DNA from: an uncultured Lachnospiraceae bacterium
Lineage (GTDB): Bacteria > Bacillota > Clostridia > Lachnospirales > Lachnospiraceae
Assembly: GCA_944383265.1 (NCBI GenBank)
Contig: CALWOX010000004.1
Span: 162,915-226,914, forward strand
Reading direction: 5' to 3'
DNA length: 64,000 nt
The first letter of the stretch is position 1. Each line of letters begins with the position of its first letter. Of the stretch, positions 44,728 through 54,181 are shown piece after piece. A program made the translations under genes and the position numbers. Below the pieces are notes generated by a model, which ran no database searches, was not told the origin of the DNA, and saw nothing but the letters and a program-made list of their open reading frames with translations.

Positions 44728-45235
44728 AGCTATTTACCCGGGGAGCTTCGATCCGATAACGAACGGGCATATGGACATAATAGAGCGCAGCTCCAAGATG
44801 GTTGATGAGCTCATAATCGGAGTCCTTATAAACCATTCAAAATCTCCCTTATTCACCATAGAAGAACGCACGGACATGATTCGGAAGGTCACGGAGCATC
44901 TCGGAAATGTGTCTGTGAAGGCCTTTGACGGATTGTTGATAGATTTTGCGAAAAATTGCGGCGCGTCTGTGATAGTAAGGGGACTCAGAGCGGTCACTGA
45001 TTTTGAATACGAACTTCAGATGGCCCAGACAAATCGTGTGCTGGCGCCTAATGTGGACACTGTATTCCTCACAACGAACCTGAAGTATTCTTACCTCAGC
45101 TCAAGCATAGTTAAGGAAATAGCGGGATTCGGCGGGGATATTTCGGAATTTGTATCTCCATATATTGAAAAAAAGGTAAAAGAGAAAGTGAAGGGGAAGA
45201 ATTCAGATGAGCAGGATAGAACAATTAATAAATGA
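44720..45235 (+). CDS. coaD: Phosphopantetheine adenylyltransferase
   Basis: 171 residues from the ATG at 44720; a GTG at 44714 is in frame but less likely. [18 protein letters not shown] carries the T/HxGH nucleotidyltransferase motif, and [19 protein letters not shown] and [13 protein letters not shown] complete the family pattern. It performs the fourth step of coenzyme A synthesis. It overlaps rsmD by 8 nt and the following coiled-coil gene by 29 nt. Confidence 0.96.
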   Translation: MTRAIYPGSFDPITNGHMDIIERSSKMVDELIIGVLINHSKSPLFTIEERTDMIRKVTEHLGNVSVKAFDGLLIDFAKNCGASVIVRGLRAVTDFEYELQMAQTNRVLAPNVDTVFLTTNLKYSYLSSSIVKEIAGFGGDISEFVSPYIEKKVKEKVKGKNSDEQDRTINK

Positions 45236-45803
45236 GATAGAGGAATATATCGACAGCTGCAAATACCAACCGTTATCAAATACAAAGATATTGGTAAACA
45301 AGGAGGAGATGGAGGAGCTTTTGGTAGAGCTCAGGATGCGTGTCCCCGAGGAAATAAAGAAATATCAAAAGATCATAAATCAACAGGAAGCTATACTTGC
45401 GGATGCCCGCTCACAGGCTGAGAGCATGATAGCCGACGCAACAGCTCAGACAAATGAGCTTGTCAGCGACCATGAGGTGATGCAGAGGGCTTATGCTCAG
45501 GCTCAGGAAATAGTTGATGAAGCAAAGGCTCAGGCTCAGGAGATAGTGGACAATGCGGTAAACGACGCAAACAACATAAGACAGGGAGCCATACAGTATA
45601 CCGACAATATGCTTGGAAATATCCAGGGAATAATGAGCAGGAGCATTGAGGGCGCCAGAGCGGGATATGAATCACTTATGAGTTCGCTTCAGAATACCTA
45701 TGATGTATGCACTCAGAACAGAAATGAGCTTGCAGGCGGCATGATGCAGCAGGCAGCTCCTAATCAGCAGGATCAGGGAAGCTATGAACAGGAAAATAAT
45801 TGA
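45207..45803 (+). CDS. Conserved coiled-coil protein of unknown function
   Basis: 198 residues, no signal peptide or membrane segment. [28 protein letters not shown], then a long Ala/Gln/Glu-rich coiled coil ([41 protein letters not shown]). The C-terminus is Gln/Asn-rich. Its sequence looks like proteins annotated as ATPase subunit-like, but it is not a V- or F-ATPase subunit in context. Position between coaD and a HAD gene, with overlaps on both sides (29 and 20 nt), suggests coupled translation. A DivIVA-like or envelope-associated scaffold role is possible but unproved. Confidence 0.65.
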   Translation: MSRIEQLINEIEEYIDSCKYQPLSNTKILVNKEEMEELLVELRMRVPEEIKKYQKIINQQEAILADARSQAESMIADATAQTNELVSDHEVMQRAYAQAQEIVDEAKAQAQEIVDNAVNDANNIRQGAIQYTDNMLGNIQGIMSRSIEGARAGYESLMSSLQNTYDVCTQNRNELAGGMMQQAAPNQQDQGSYEQENN

Positions 45804-46479
45804 TGCGGCAGATTCAGCTAAAGCCGTGATCTTTGACTTTGACGGTACTCTTGTCGATTCTATGTGGATGTGGAAGCAGATCGATATAGAGTACCTTGGT
45901 CGTTTCGGGATCGTTCTTGACGACTCTGGAGCAAAGCGGCTGCAGAAGGATATAGAGGGTATGAGCTTTACGGAGACGGCTGTATATTTTAAGGATACCT
46001 TTTATATTCCTGATGATATAGATGTAATAAAAAACGACTGGACGGACATGTCCGTTGAAAAATACAGACATGAGGTCGGGCTAAAGCCCTACGTGCGGGA
46101 ATTCCTTGATTTTTTGAAGGAAAAGGGAAAGCGCATCGGAATAGCCACCTCCAACGGCAGGGACATGGTGGACGCCTGCATGAACAATCTCGGAATAAGT
46201 TCATATTTCGACAGGGTAGCTATATCCTGTGAGGTGAGCCGCGGAAAGCCATACCCCGATATATATCTTTTGGTGGCGGGAGAGTTCGAGACAGCACCCT
46301 CGGATTGCCTTGTATTTGAGGACGTTCCAGCAGGTATAACCGCAGGAAAGCGTGCGGGAATGACTGTATGCGGCGTGGAGGATGATTTTTCTGTTCCCAT
46401 GAGGGATGAAAAGATTGCCCTATCGGATTTTTATATTCGCGATTACGGGGAGATACTGAGACAGGCGGGAAGACTTTAG
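45784..46479 (+). CDS. HAD-superfamily hydrolase (beta-phosphoglucomutase-like)
   Basis: 231 residues. Motif I is IFDFDGTLVDSM, motif II is IATSNG, and motif III/IV is CLVFEDVPAGITAGKRAGM. An alpha-helical cap lies at about residues 25-90. It is a phosphatase or phosphomutase with an unknown substrate. It overlaps the coiled-coil gene by 20 nt. Confidence 0.9.
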   Translation: MNRKIIDAADSAKAVIFDFDGTLVDSMWMWKQIDIEYLGRFGIVLDDSGAKRLQKDIEGMSFTETAVYFKDTFYIPDDIDVIKNDWTDMSVEKYRHEVGLKPYVREFLDFLKEKGKRIGIATSNGRDMVDACMNNLGISSYFDRVAISCEVSRGKPYPDIYLLVAGEFETAPSDCLVFEDVPAGITAGKRAGMTVCGVEDDFSVPMRDEKIALSDFYIRDYGEILRQAGRL

Positions 46480-46492
46480 AGAAGGAAAGGTT

Positions 46493-47269
46493 ATGAATAT
46501 CTGTATTATAACAGGCGCATCTTCAGGTATGGGAAGGGCCTGCGCCGAGATAATGGCAATGAGCCTTAAAAAGGCTGATGAGATATGGCTTATCGCCAGA
46601 AGAAGGGAAAGACTTGAAGAATTTTGTAAAGGGCTTCCCTCCGATAAGGCGGCAAAGATTAGAATAATCGACGGCGATATAACCGGCTCTGAGATTTTGG
46701 AGAGCATAAACAGCAGACTTTCAAAGGAAAACCCGAGGATAATGTTTCTTGTAAATGCGGCGGGCTTCGGCAAGATAGGAAGCGTTGCAAGGCTTTCCCG
46801 CGATGTGCAGGAAAGGATGATAAAGCTTAACGCCGAGGCACTTTTAAGTATGACCCGAATGTGTATTCCATATATGGCGGAAGGAACGGGGAGGATAATA
46901 AACTTCGCTTCGGCGGCAGCCTTTTTGCCTCAGCCGGGATTTGCGGTGTATGCGGCAACGAAGTCATTTGTGCTCAGCTTTTCGGAGGCTCTTGATTTTG
47001 AGCTTTCAAAAAGGGGGATAAGCGTGACCGCTGTATGCCCCGGACCTGTAAGGACTGAATTTTTCGACCTTGCCGAGGAATACGGAAGGATACCTGTATA
47101 TAAAAAGCTTGTGATGGCAAGGCCTGAGGCTGTAGTAAAAAAGGCCTTGAGAGATTCGGTAAAAAGGAAGCCTGTTTCCGTATACGGAATAACAATGAAG
47201 GGGCTGAGAGTATTGGGAGCAGTAGTTCCTCACAGACTTATTTTTAAGATAATGGGGATGTTTAAATAG
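46493..47269 (+). CDS. Short-chain dehydrogenase/reductase
   Basis: 258 residues. The NAD(P)-binding loop is TGASSGMGRACAE, with NAAGFG, the catalytic serine in NFASAAAFLP and YAATK. The C-terminus holds a PGPVRTEFF loop. The family is YqjQ/DltE-like; the substrate is unknown. It lies 13 nt behind the HAD gene. Confidence 0.9.
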   Translation: MNICIITGASSGMGRACAEIMAMSLKKADEIWLIARRRERLEEFCKGLPSDKAAKIRIIDGDITGSEILESINSRLSKENPRIMFLVNAAGFGKIGSVARLSRDVQERMIKLNAEALLSMTRMCIPYMAEGTGRIINFASAAAFLPQPGFAVYAATKSFVLSFSEALDFELSKRGISVTAVCPGPVRTEFFDLAEEYGRIPVYKKLVMARPEAVVKKALRDSVKRKPVSVYGITMKGLRVLGAVVPHRLIFKIMGMFK

Positions 47270-47351
47270 TTATCTCCGGCAAATTTCCGTCAATAGTTAC
47301 CTGCGGCAAGTATTTGTTTTTGGCGAATAAAGATAAAAAAGAGAAAACTTT

Positions 47352-48344
47352 ATGATCAAAATATCAATAGGAAAGAACGAGGCGGGACAAAGCCTCTATA
47401 AGCTCTTGGTAAAGCGCATGGATAAGGCTCCCAAGAGCTTTATATATAAGATGCTCAGAAAGAAAAATATAGAATTAAACGGAAAAAAAACGGACGGCTC
47501 GGTTATCCTTAAAGAGGGTGATGAGGTCAGTCTGTTTCTTTCTGATGAGACTGTAAGTAAATTTACCTCACAAAAAAACATTCCCACAGGAGGAAAAACT
47601 CCCGTGAGAACCTTAAAAATTATTTATGAGGATGATAATATACTTATAGCGGACAAACCTCAGGGAATCCTATCGCAGCGCTCGGCACCCGGAGACGATT
47701 CTATGAATGACAGGATAATATCCTATCTTATCTCCGAGGGCAAGCTCAAAAGAGACGATATGTTGACCTTCAGGCCTTCTATCTGTAATCGACTGGACCG
47801 AAACACATCGGGTCTCATCACTTTCGGGAAAACTCTTCCCGCACTTCAGATACTTAATTCGGCTTTCTCCTCAAGGAGTTTAAAAAAATATTATGTCTGT
47901 GTGGTAAAGGGCATAGTCGATGCTCCACGCCACTGTGAGGCATATCTTAAGAAGGATGAAGGTACAAACAAGGTTACTGTGACAGAGGCTCCCAAGAAAG
48001 CCGCAGCCGGCAGGGATAAGGACTATGAACTTATTAAAACCGAATATGAGCCCCTTTCCCATGGTAAGGACATGACACTTTTGAGGGTAAAGCTCATAAC
48101 AGGACGCTCCCACCAGATAAGGGCCCATCTTGCAATGCTTGGGCATCCTGTGGCGGGGGATCCCAAGTACGGAGACAGTGAGCTTAACAAAAGACTCAGA
48201 GAGCGATTTAATATAAGAAATCAAATGCTTTATTCCTATGAGCTGACGCTTCCTGAGGATATGCCCGAGCCCCTTTCCTATCTTTCGGGAAGGACATTTA
48301 AAGGAGAGATGCCGGAGATATATAAAAGACTTGCGGGGCTGTAG
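47352..48344 (+). CDS. RluA-family rRNA pseudouridine synthase
   Basis: 330 residues. An N-terminal S4 RNA-binding domain (GQSLYKLLVKRM...GSVILKEGDEVSLFL) precedes the synthase domain. The catalytic aspartate lies in NRLDRNTSGLITFGKT, followed by YYVCVVKG, GRSHQIRAHLAMLGHPVAGDPKYG and LYSYELTLP. It isomerises uridines in 23S rRNA, probably as RluC or RluD; the exact positions cannot be told from sequence. Confidence 0.93.
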   Translation: MIKISIGKNEAGQSLYKLLVKRMDKAPKSFIYKMLRKKNIELNGKKTDGSVILKEGDEVSLFLSDETVSKFTSQKNIPTGGKTPVRTLKIIYEDDNILIADKPQGILSQRSAPGDDSMNDRIISYLISEGKLKRDDMLTFRPSICNRLDRNTSGLITFGKTLPALQILNSAFSSRSLKKYYVCVVKGIVDAPRHCEAYLKKDEGTNKVTVTEAPKKAAAGRDKDYELIKTEYEPLSHGKDMTLLRVKLITGRSHQIRAHLAMLGHPVAGDPKYGDSELNKRLRERFNIRNQMLYSYELTLPEDMPEPLSYLSGRTFKGEMPEIYKRLAGL

Positions 48345-48384
48345 CCGACATAGGGGCTTTCGGCCTCGGAAAATCGGAGGCATA

Positions 48385-49983
48385 ATGTTTGCAAAAATCA
48401 TATCGGCAGGTATTTATGGAGTACAGGGCTTTAAGGTGGAGACGGAGATAGACAGCTCTACAGGCTTTCCCGCCTTCAACATGGTTGGAGCCCTGTCGAA
48501 AGAAGCGAGAGAATCAAGGTTCAGGGTAGGTACGGCCCTTAAAAATTCAGGCTATACCATAAAGCCCAAGAGATACACGGTAAATCTTTCTCCCGCGGGG
48601 ATAAACAAGGACGGCACAGGCTTTGATCTTTCCATAGCTGTGGCTGTGCTTTTATCTGACGGCATAATAAAGTCGGAGACGGCGGACATCATAAAGAACT
48701 ACGCTTTCATAGGAGAGCTCGGGCTAAACGGAGAGATAAAGCCTGTAAAGGGAGTACTTCCCATGGCTGTGGAGCTTAAGAAATGTGGGGTGCAGGGAAT
48801 CGTTACGGCAGCCGAAAATGCCGAGGAGGCCGCACTTTCAGAGATCCCTGATGTTATAGGAGTCTCCGAGCTTAAGGTACTTATTGGGATTTTAAAAAAC
48901 AGGGAAAGCTTTTACAGCTATGAAAGACACAAGCCATTGAGCATGGGAAGCGAGGAAAGCTATGACATTGACTTTTGTGAGGTCAGGGGCCAAAACTATA
49001 TGAAACGGGCCGTGGAGATAGCGGCATCAGGCGGCCATAACATACTTATATCGGGGCCTGCAGGCACAGGGAAGACCATGATAGCCTCACGCATTCCCAC
49101 TATACTTCCGAGACTGACTCGGGAGGAAAATATAAAAATTTCAGAAATATACAGTATATGCGGTCTTTTGCCACATGACAGACCGCTTCTTTCAAGGAGG
49201 CCCTTCAGGGCTCCGCATCATTCTGTGACACCTGCGGCACTTGCGGGAGGCGGAATCAATGCCTGCCCCGGAGAGCTGTCTCTGGCGTCAAAGGGAGTTC
49301 TCTTTCTCGATGAGCTTCCTCTTTTTTCCCAAAACACGATAGAAATATTAAGACAACCGCTGGAATCCAAAAGGATAACTGTAACAAGGCTTAAGGGAGT
49401 GTTTGATTACCCTGCGGATTTCCTTTTTGCGGCGGCAATGAATCCCTGCCCATGCGGCTTCTTCCCGGACAGAGAAAGATGCCGTTGTACAGACAATCAG
49501 ATAAGAGCATATCAGTCAAGACTTTCAAAGCCTGTCATGGAGAGGATAGATATCTGTGCAAAGACCAGGATACCGAGCTTTGATGAATTGAGAAAAGAGG
49601 CTGACGGAGAATGCTCTGCGAGAATAAGAGAAAGAGTAGAGGAGGTCAGAGAAAGACAGAAGAAAAGGTTTGAGAAGATAAGAGGTGCAGGCACCACACT
49701 GCAGGATTCAAGGGATAATGCGGATGTTAAAGGAGTACTTAACGGAGAGCTGGGAGCTTCGATGACATTGGAGATCTGCAGACTGGGGTACAGGGAAGAG
49801 GAGTTTTTAAAAGATATTTTTAATAAGAAGGGATTGAGTGTGAGACTGTATCATAAAGTGTTAAGGCTTGCGAGGACCATAGCCGATATGGATAAAAGTG
49901 ACGACATAGGCTTGGGACACTTGGCGGAGGCTGTGGGCTTAAGAAACGGTGATGAAGGTATCTTGAATAACGGAAACCGCTGA
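48385..49983 (+). CDS. comM: YifB/ComM-family Mg-chelatase-like ATPase
   Basis: 532 residues from the ATG at 48385 with CGGAGG at 48375; the frame runs upstream to 48331 inside the pseudouridine synthase gene. The N-terminal Lon-like domain (AKIISAGIYGVQGF, GFDLSIAVAVLLSDG) precedes an AAA+ core: Walker A SGPAGTGKT, Walker B GVLFLDELPLF, and AAMNPCPCGFFPD. The C-terminal helical domain ends it. ComM is a helicase for branch migration in natural transformation. dprA follows directly. Confidence 0.94.
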   Translation: MFAKIISAGIYGVQGFKVETEIDSSTGFPAFNMVGALSKEARESRFRVGTALKNSGYTIKPKRYTVNLSPAGINKDGTGFDLSIAVAVLLSDGIIKSETADIIKNYAFIGELGLNGEIKPVKGVLPMAVELKKCGVQGIVTAAENAEEAALSEIPDVIGVSELKVLIGILKNRESFYSYERHKPLSMGSEESYDIDFCEVRGQNYMKRAVEIAASGGHNILISGPAGTGKTMIASRIPTILPRLTREENIKISEIYSICGLLPHDRPLLSRRPFRAPHHSVTPAALAGGGINACPGELSLASKGVLFLDELPLFSQNTIEILRQPLESKRITVTRLKGVFDYPADFLFAAAMNPCPCGFFPDRERCRCTDNQIRAYQSRLSKPVMERIDICAKTRIPSFDELRKEADGECSARIRERVEEVRERQKKRFEKIRGAGTTLQDSRDNADVKGVLNGELGASMTLEICRLGYREEEFLKDIFNKKGLSVRLYHKVLRLARTIADMDKSDDIGLGHLAEAVGLRNGDEGILNNGNR

Positions 49984-50007
49984 TAAAAGAAGCGAGCATA
50001 TAAATTT

Positions 50008-51144
50008 ATGACGGAAACATATGATGAAGAGGATGATAGTTTGAAAAAAGAGGAAAAGAGAGCTCAGTATTTTTTTCATTGCATAAGCGGAATGAATTCG
50101 AGAAAGCTGATGCGTATATATAAATGTACAGGGAGCTTTGAAAAAGCTCTGGAAATGGAACCCCATGAGCTGAGAATCCGGGGCGCGATAAAAAGTGACA
50201 GAGATGAGGCGAAAACGGAAGAGGCTTTCGGTAGGAAGGATATAATATATGAAAGTTATGAAAGACTTAAGGACTCGGGCATAAGTTATATATCCGTTTT
50301 TGAGAAGGAGTATCCCGCAAGGCTCAGAAATATTCCTGATTTCCCTGCGGGACTTTTTGTAAAAGGAAGGTTGCCTGACGACAGTCATCCATCTGCAGCT
50401 GTGATAGGCGCAAGGGCATGCTCGGAATACGGAAAGGATGTGGCACATATGTTCGGTGAGCGTCTTTCCTCCTTCGGCGTACAGATAATAAGCGGGCTTG
50501 CAGCAGGAATAGACAGTCACGCTCAAAGAGGTGCGGTCAGGGCGGGAAAGAGCACGTTTTCCGTTCTTGGCTGCGGGGTAAATATCTGCTATCCCAAGGA
50601 AAATTATTATCTGTACAGAAGGATACTTGACCTTGGCGGGGGAATAATATCCGAATATCCGCCTGATACCGAGCCCCTTGCCATAAATTTTCCTCAAAGA
50701 AACAGGATAATATCAGGTCTCGGGGACTGCCTTTTGGTCCTTGAAGCCAGAAAAAGGAGCGGGACCTCCATAACTGTGGACTTTGCTCTGGATCAGGGGA
50801 GAGAGGTCTTTGCTCTCCCGGGAAGGATAACGGACCCCCTCGGAAAGGGCTGCAACGAACTCATAAAAAACGGTGCAACTGTGCTTACGGGGCCTGAGGA
50901 TGTGCTGGATTATCTCAATATAGGATGCTGCAAGGACTGCGAAAAAACAAAAAAACAGGAGCCTGCACTTGCCAAAACAGAAAAAACGGTGTATGCTGTT
51001 TTGGATTCCGAAGAAAAGCATGTGGAGGAGATCGCGGAGCTTTCGGGGCTCTCAGTGTCTGAAACTGTGGGTACCTTGATGAGGCTTGAGATGATGGGAC
51101 TTGCGCGGGAGACTGCGGGACTTTACTACATGAAAATCGGATGA
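50008..51144 (+). CDS. dprA: DNA processing protein DprA
   Basis: 378 residues. The Rossmann-type DprA domain reads AAVIGARACSEYGKDVAHM, ISGLAAGIDSHAQRGAVRAG, FPQRNRIISGL and LVLEARKRSGT. A C-terminal winged-helix (HVEEIAELSGLSVSETVGTL) is present. It loads RecA on incoming single-stranded DNA. It lies between comM and topA, the standard Firmicute order. Confidence 0.96.
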   Translation: MTETYDEEDDSLKKEEKRAQYFFHCISGMNSRKLMRIYKCTGSFEKALEMEPHELRIRGAIKSDRDEAKTEEAFGRKDIIYESYERLKDSGISYISVFEKEYPARLRNIPDFPAGLFVKGRLPDDSHPSAAVIGARACSEYGKDVAHMFGERLSSFGVQIISGLAAGIDSHAQRGAVRAGKSTFSVLGCGVNICYPKENYYLYRRILDLGGGIISEYPPDTEPLAINFPQRNRIISGLGDCLLVLEARKRSGTSITVDFALDQGREVFALPGRITDPLGKGCNELIKNGATVLTGPEDVLDYLNIGCCKDCEKTKKQEPALAKTEKTVYAVLDSEEKHVEEIAELSGLSVSETVGTLMRLEMMGLARETAGLYYMKIG

Positions 51145-51182
51145 TGCAGTTTTAATCATTCAAAGTTTTGAGAGGAAGGTAA

Positions 51183-53162
51183 ATGTCAACCGGTCTTGTA
51201 ATAGTCGAATCACCGGCTAAAATGAAAACCATAAAAAAATTTCTCGGCTCAAATTATATAGTTGATGCATCTATGGGACATGTGAGAGATCTTCCGAAGT
51301 CCAAGCTCGGAATAGACATAGAGCACGGCTACGAGCCTAAGTATATAACCATAAGAGGAAAGGGAGAGCTGCTTTCGGCCCTCAGGAAGGACGTAAAAAA
51401 AGCGGACACCATATATCTTGCGACCGACCCGGATCGTGAGGGAGAGGCTATAAGCTGGCATCTCAAGACAGCCCTTGGCCTTGACGATCAGAAGGACAAA
51501 AAGGTATACAGGATAACCTTTAACGAGATCACGAAAAACGCCGTTAAGAATGCTTTAAAGCATCCCAGAGACATAGACATGAATCTTGTGGACGCACAGC
51601 AGGCAAGAAGAGTGATAGACAGGATGGTAGGATATACCATTTCTCCCCTTCTTTGGGAAAAGATAAGAAGAGGGCTTTCCGCAGGAAGAGTTCAGTCCGT
51701 AGCCCTTCGCATGATATGTGACAGGGAGGAGGAGATAGCCGCCTTTGTACCGGAGGAGTATTGGACTATAGATGCAATGTTCAAGCTCGACAAAAAATCC
51801 GAGCTTAAGGCCTCATATTACGGAAAAGAAGGAAAAAAGGCCGAAATAAGATCAAAGGATGAAGCCGATAAAATCGTATCAGAGGTAAGCGGAGGGGACT
51901 TTGAGGTCACTGACGTAAAAAGATCCGAGAGATCCAAAAACAGCCCGCTGCCCTTTACGACCTCCACATTGCAGCAGGAGGCGGGAAGACTCCTTAACTT
52001 TTCAACTCAAAAGACCATGAGAGTGGCTCAGAGACTTTACGAAGGAGTTGAGGTAAAGGGCCACGGAAGCATAGGACTTATTACTTACTTAAGAACTGAC
52101 TCCATAAGGATATCAGATGAAGCGGTAGCTGCGGCAAAAGCATATATAGGAGAAAATTACGGCTCCGCTTATGTATCTCATGTGCTTCCCACGGGAAAGA
52201 AGAATTCAGGAAATGTTCAGGACGCTCATGAGGCTATAAGACCTACTTATCTTGAGCTGACTCCTGAAAAACTTAAGGATGAACTGGGAAGAGACGAGCT
52301 TCGTCTTTACAAGCTCATATGGAACAGATTCATAGCTTCAAGAATGACGCCTGCGGTTTACAGCACTACCTCCGTAAGACTCAAAAACGGAGAACACATA
52401 TTTACGATGTCAGGCTCAAAGCTTAAGTTCAAGGGCTTTCTCGCAGTTTACGACAGCGAGTCCGAGGAGGAGACAAAGGCTGACCTTTCAGCAATAGAAG
52501 AGGGAGAGAGGCTTACGGCTGATAAGATAAAGCCGGAACAGCACTTTACCCAGCCTCCTGCTCACTATACGGAGTCATCCCTTGTAAAGAAGCTCGAGGA
52601 GGACGGAATAGGAAGGCCCTCCACATATGCACCTACCATAACGACCCTGCTTCAGAGGCATTACATAACAAAAGAAAAGAAAAATCTCTTTGTGACGGAG
52701 CTGGGCCAGGCTGTCAACAACATGATGGTAAAATGCTTCCCTTCAATAGTGGACAGCAAGTTTACGGCGAATATGGAATATATGCTCGATAGCGTTGGAG
52801 AGGGGAAGACAGACTGGAAGACCATAGTGGAGAACTTTTATCCCGACCTTGAGGAATCGGTGAACGCTGCAAAGGAGAGCCTTGAGAAGGTCAAGGTTGC
52901 GGATCAAGTGTCAGACGTCCCCTGTGACAAGTGCGGACGCATGATGGTGATAAAGTACGGACCTCACGGAAAATTCCTTGCCTGCCCCGGATTCCCGGAA
53001 TGCAAAAACACGAAGCCCTTCGTTGAGAAGATCGGCGTAAAGTGCCCTAAATGCGGAGGAGAGATAATTAAGCGCAGGACAAAAAAGGGAAGACTTTTTT
53101 ACGCTTGTGAGAACCGCGACTGTGATTATGTGTCATGGACCAAGCCCAAGAAAGAAACTTAG
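51183..53162 (+). CDS. topA: DNA topoisomerase I
   Basis: 659 residues. The TOPRIM domain is VIVESPAKMKTIKKF with DPDREGEAISWHL. The catalytic tyrosine is in GLITYLRTDSIR, with GRPSTYAPTI downstream. Two C-terminal four-Cys zinc ribbons are present (CDKCGRMMV...CPGFPEC; CPKCGGEII...CENRDC). It is shorter than gamma-proteobacterial enzymes but normal for Clostridia. It relaxes negative supercoils. Confidence 0.97.
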   Translation: MSTGLVIVESPAKMKTIKKFLGSNYIVDASMGHVRDLPKSKLGIDIEHGYEPKYITIRGKGELLSALRKDVKKADTIYLATDPDREGEAISWHLKTALGLDDQKDKKVYRITFNEITKNAVKNALKHPRDIDMNLVDAQQARRVIDRMVGYTISPLLWEKIRRGLSAGRVQSVALRMICDREEEIAAFVPEEYWTIDAMFKLDKKSELKASYYGKEGKKAEIRSKDEADKIVSEVSGGDFEVTDVKRSERSKNSPLPFTTSTLQQEAGRLLNFSTQKTMRVAQRLYEGVEVKGHGSIGLITYLRTDSIRISDEAVAAAKAYIGENYGSAYVSHVLPTGKKNSGNVQDAHEAIRPTYLELTPEKLKDELGRDELRLYKLIWNRFIASRMTPAVYSTTSVRLKNGEHIFTMSGSKLKFKGFLAVYDSESEEETKADLSAIEEGERLTADKIKPEQHFTQPPAHYTESSLVKKLEEDGIGRPSTYAPTITTLLQRHYITKEKKNLFVTELGQAVNNMMVKCFPSIVDSKFTANMEYMLDSVGEGKTDWKTIVENFYPDLEESVNAAKESLEKVKVADQVSDVPCDKCGRMMVIKYGPHGKFLACPGFPECKNTKPFVEKIGVKCPKCGGEIIKRRTKKGRLFYACENRDCDYVSWTKPKKET

Positions 53163-53205
53163 AGTAAAGAATCAGTCAGTTGAATAATAAGAAAGAAAAT
53201 AATAC

Positions 53206-53232
53206 TTGAAATCATATTGATAATGTGATAAT
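53206..53232 (+). promoter_or_regulatory. Promoter of rpsB-tsf
   Basis: TTGAAA at 53206-53211 and an extended -10 TGTGATAAT (GATAAT at 53227-53232). Spacing is 15 nt, which the extended -10 may offset. Transcription would start near 53239, at the foot of the first leader hairpin. Confidence 0.55.
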
Positions 53233-53238
53233 CTATCT

Positions 53239-53338
53239 ACGCTCTGTGCATTGCACAGGGCGTATTATACTATAAAACATGTCCGCACGGACATATAAGC
53301 GCGGTGCCGCGGGCGAGGCCCTTATGCGGTGGCTTATA
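53239..53338 (+). ncRNA. Structured rpsB leader RNA (candidate autoregulatory element)
   Basis: About 100 nt with four nested or adjacent helices. 53239-53249 pairs with 53253-53263 (11 bp, one wobble). TGTCC/GGACA lies at 53280-53293. TATAAGC (53294-53300) pairs with GCTTATA (53332-53338) and encloses hairpins CGCG-GTGC-CGCG (53300-53311) and GGGC-GAG-GCCC (53311-53321). It ends 31 nt before the rpsB ribosome binding site and has no T run, so it is not a terminator. Leaders of rpsB are known sites of S2 autoregulation in bacteria; assignment here is by position and structure. Confidence 0.6.
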
Positions 53339-53381
53339 AAGACTTATGCGGGCAGACGCTAAACCACAGGAGGATAATTTA

Positions 53382-54179
53382 ATGAGCGTTATTTCTATGA
53401 AGCAGCTTTTGGAAGCAGGCGTACACTTCGGCCACCAGACAAGAAGATGGAACCCCAAGATGGCTCCCTACATCTTCACCGAGAGAAATGGTATCCATAT
53501 CATTGACCTTCAGAAGACAGTAGGAAAGGTTGACGAGGCCTACAAGATGCTTACAGACATCGTAGCAGACGGCGGAACAGTTCTTTTCGTAGGAACAAAG
53601 AAGCAGGCTCAGGACGCTATAAAGACTGAGGCGTTAAGATGCGGCGAGTTCTATGTAAACGAGAGATGGCTCGGCGGAATGCTTACAAACTTTAAGACTA
53701 TCCGTTCAAGAATCGAGCGTCTTAAGGCTATCAGAAACATGGCTGAGGACGGAACTTTCGACGTGCTTCCCAAGAAAGAGGTTATACTTCTCAAGAAGGA
53801 GCAGGAGAAGCTCGAGAAGAACCTTGGCGGAATAGTTGAAATGAAGGAGCTTCCTTCAGTTATTTTTGTTATCGATCCCAAGAAGGAGAAGATCTGCGTT
53901 CAGGAGGCACAGTCACTCGGTATTCCCCTTGTAGGAATGTGTGACACAAACTGCGATCCTGAGGAGCTTGACGCTGTTATCCCCGGAAACGACGACGCTA
54001 TCAGAGCTGTAAAGCTTATCGTATCAAAAATGGCGGACGCTGTTATCGAGGCTAAGCAGGGCGACGAGGCATACGTAGAGGAAGATGTAATGGGCGACGG
54101 CACAGAGAATGTGGAGTACGCTGACGAGGCAGAGGATGCTGCAGCAGAGGCTGAGGCATCAGCAGAAGAGGAGGCATAA
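53382..54179 (+). CDS. rpsB: 30S ribosomal protein S2
   Basis: 265 residues from the ATG at 53382 with AGGAGG at 53369; the frame runs upstream to 53346. [52 protein letters not shown] and [14 protein letters not shown] are the S2 hallmarks. The last 25 residues are an Ala/Glu-rich acidic tail. The start of tsf follows 2 nt later. Confidence 0.97.
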   Translation: MSVISMKQLLEAGVHFGHQTRRWNPKMAPYIFTERNGIHIIDLQKTVGKVDEAYKMLTDIVADGGTVLFVGTKKQAQDAIKTEALRCGEFYVNERWLGGMLTNFKTIRSRIERLKAIRNMAEDGTFDVLPKKEVILLKKEQEKLEKNLGGIVEMKELPSVIFVIDPKKEKICVQEAQSLGIPLVGMCDTNCDPEELDAVIPGNDDAIRAVKLIVSKMADAVIEAKQGDEAYVEEDVMGDGTENVEYADEAEDAAAEAEASAEEEA

Positions 54180-54181
54180 TC

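Noticed and set aside
51145..51182. Riboswitch or T-box upstream of topA, recG or other housekeeping genes
   Set aside because: Intergenic gaps are too short and no T-box or riboswitch core is seen in any gap of the 30-55 kb block.
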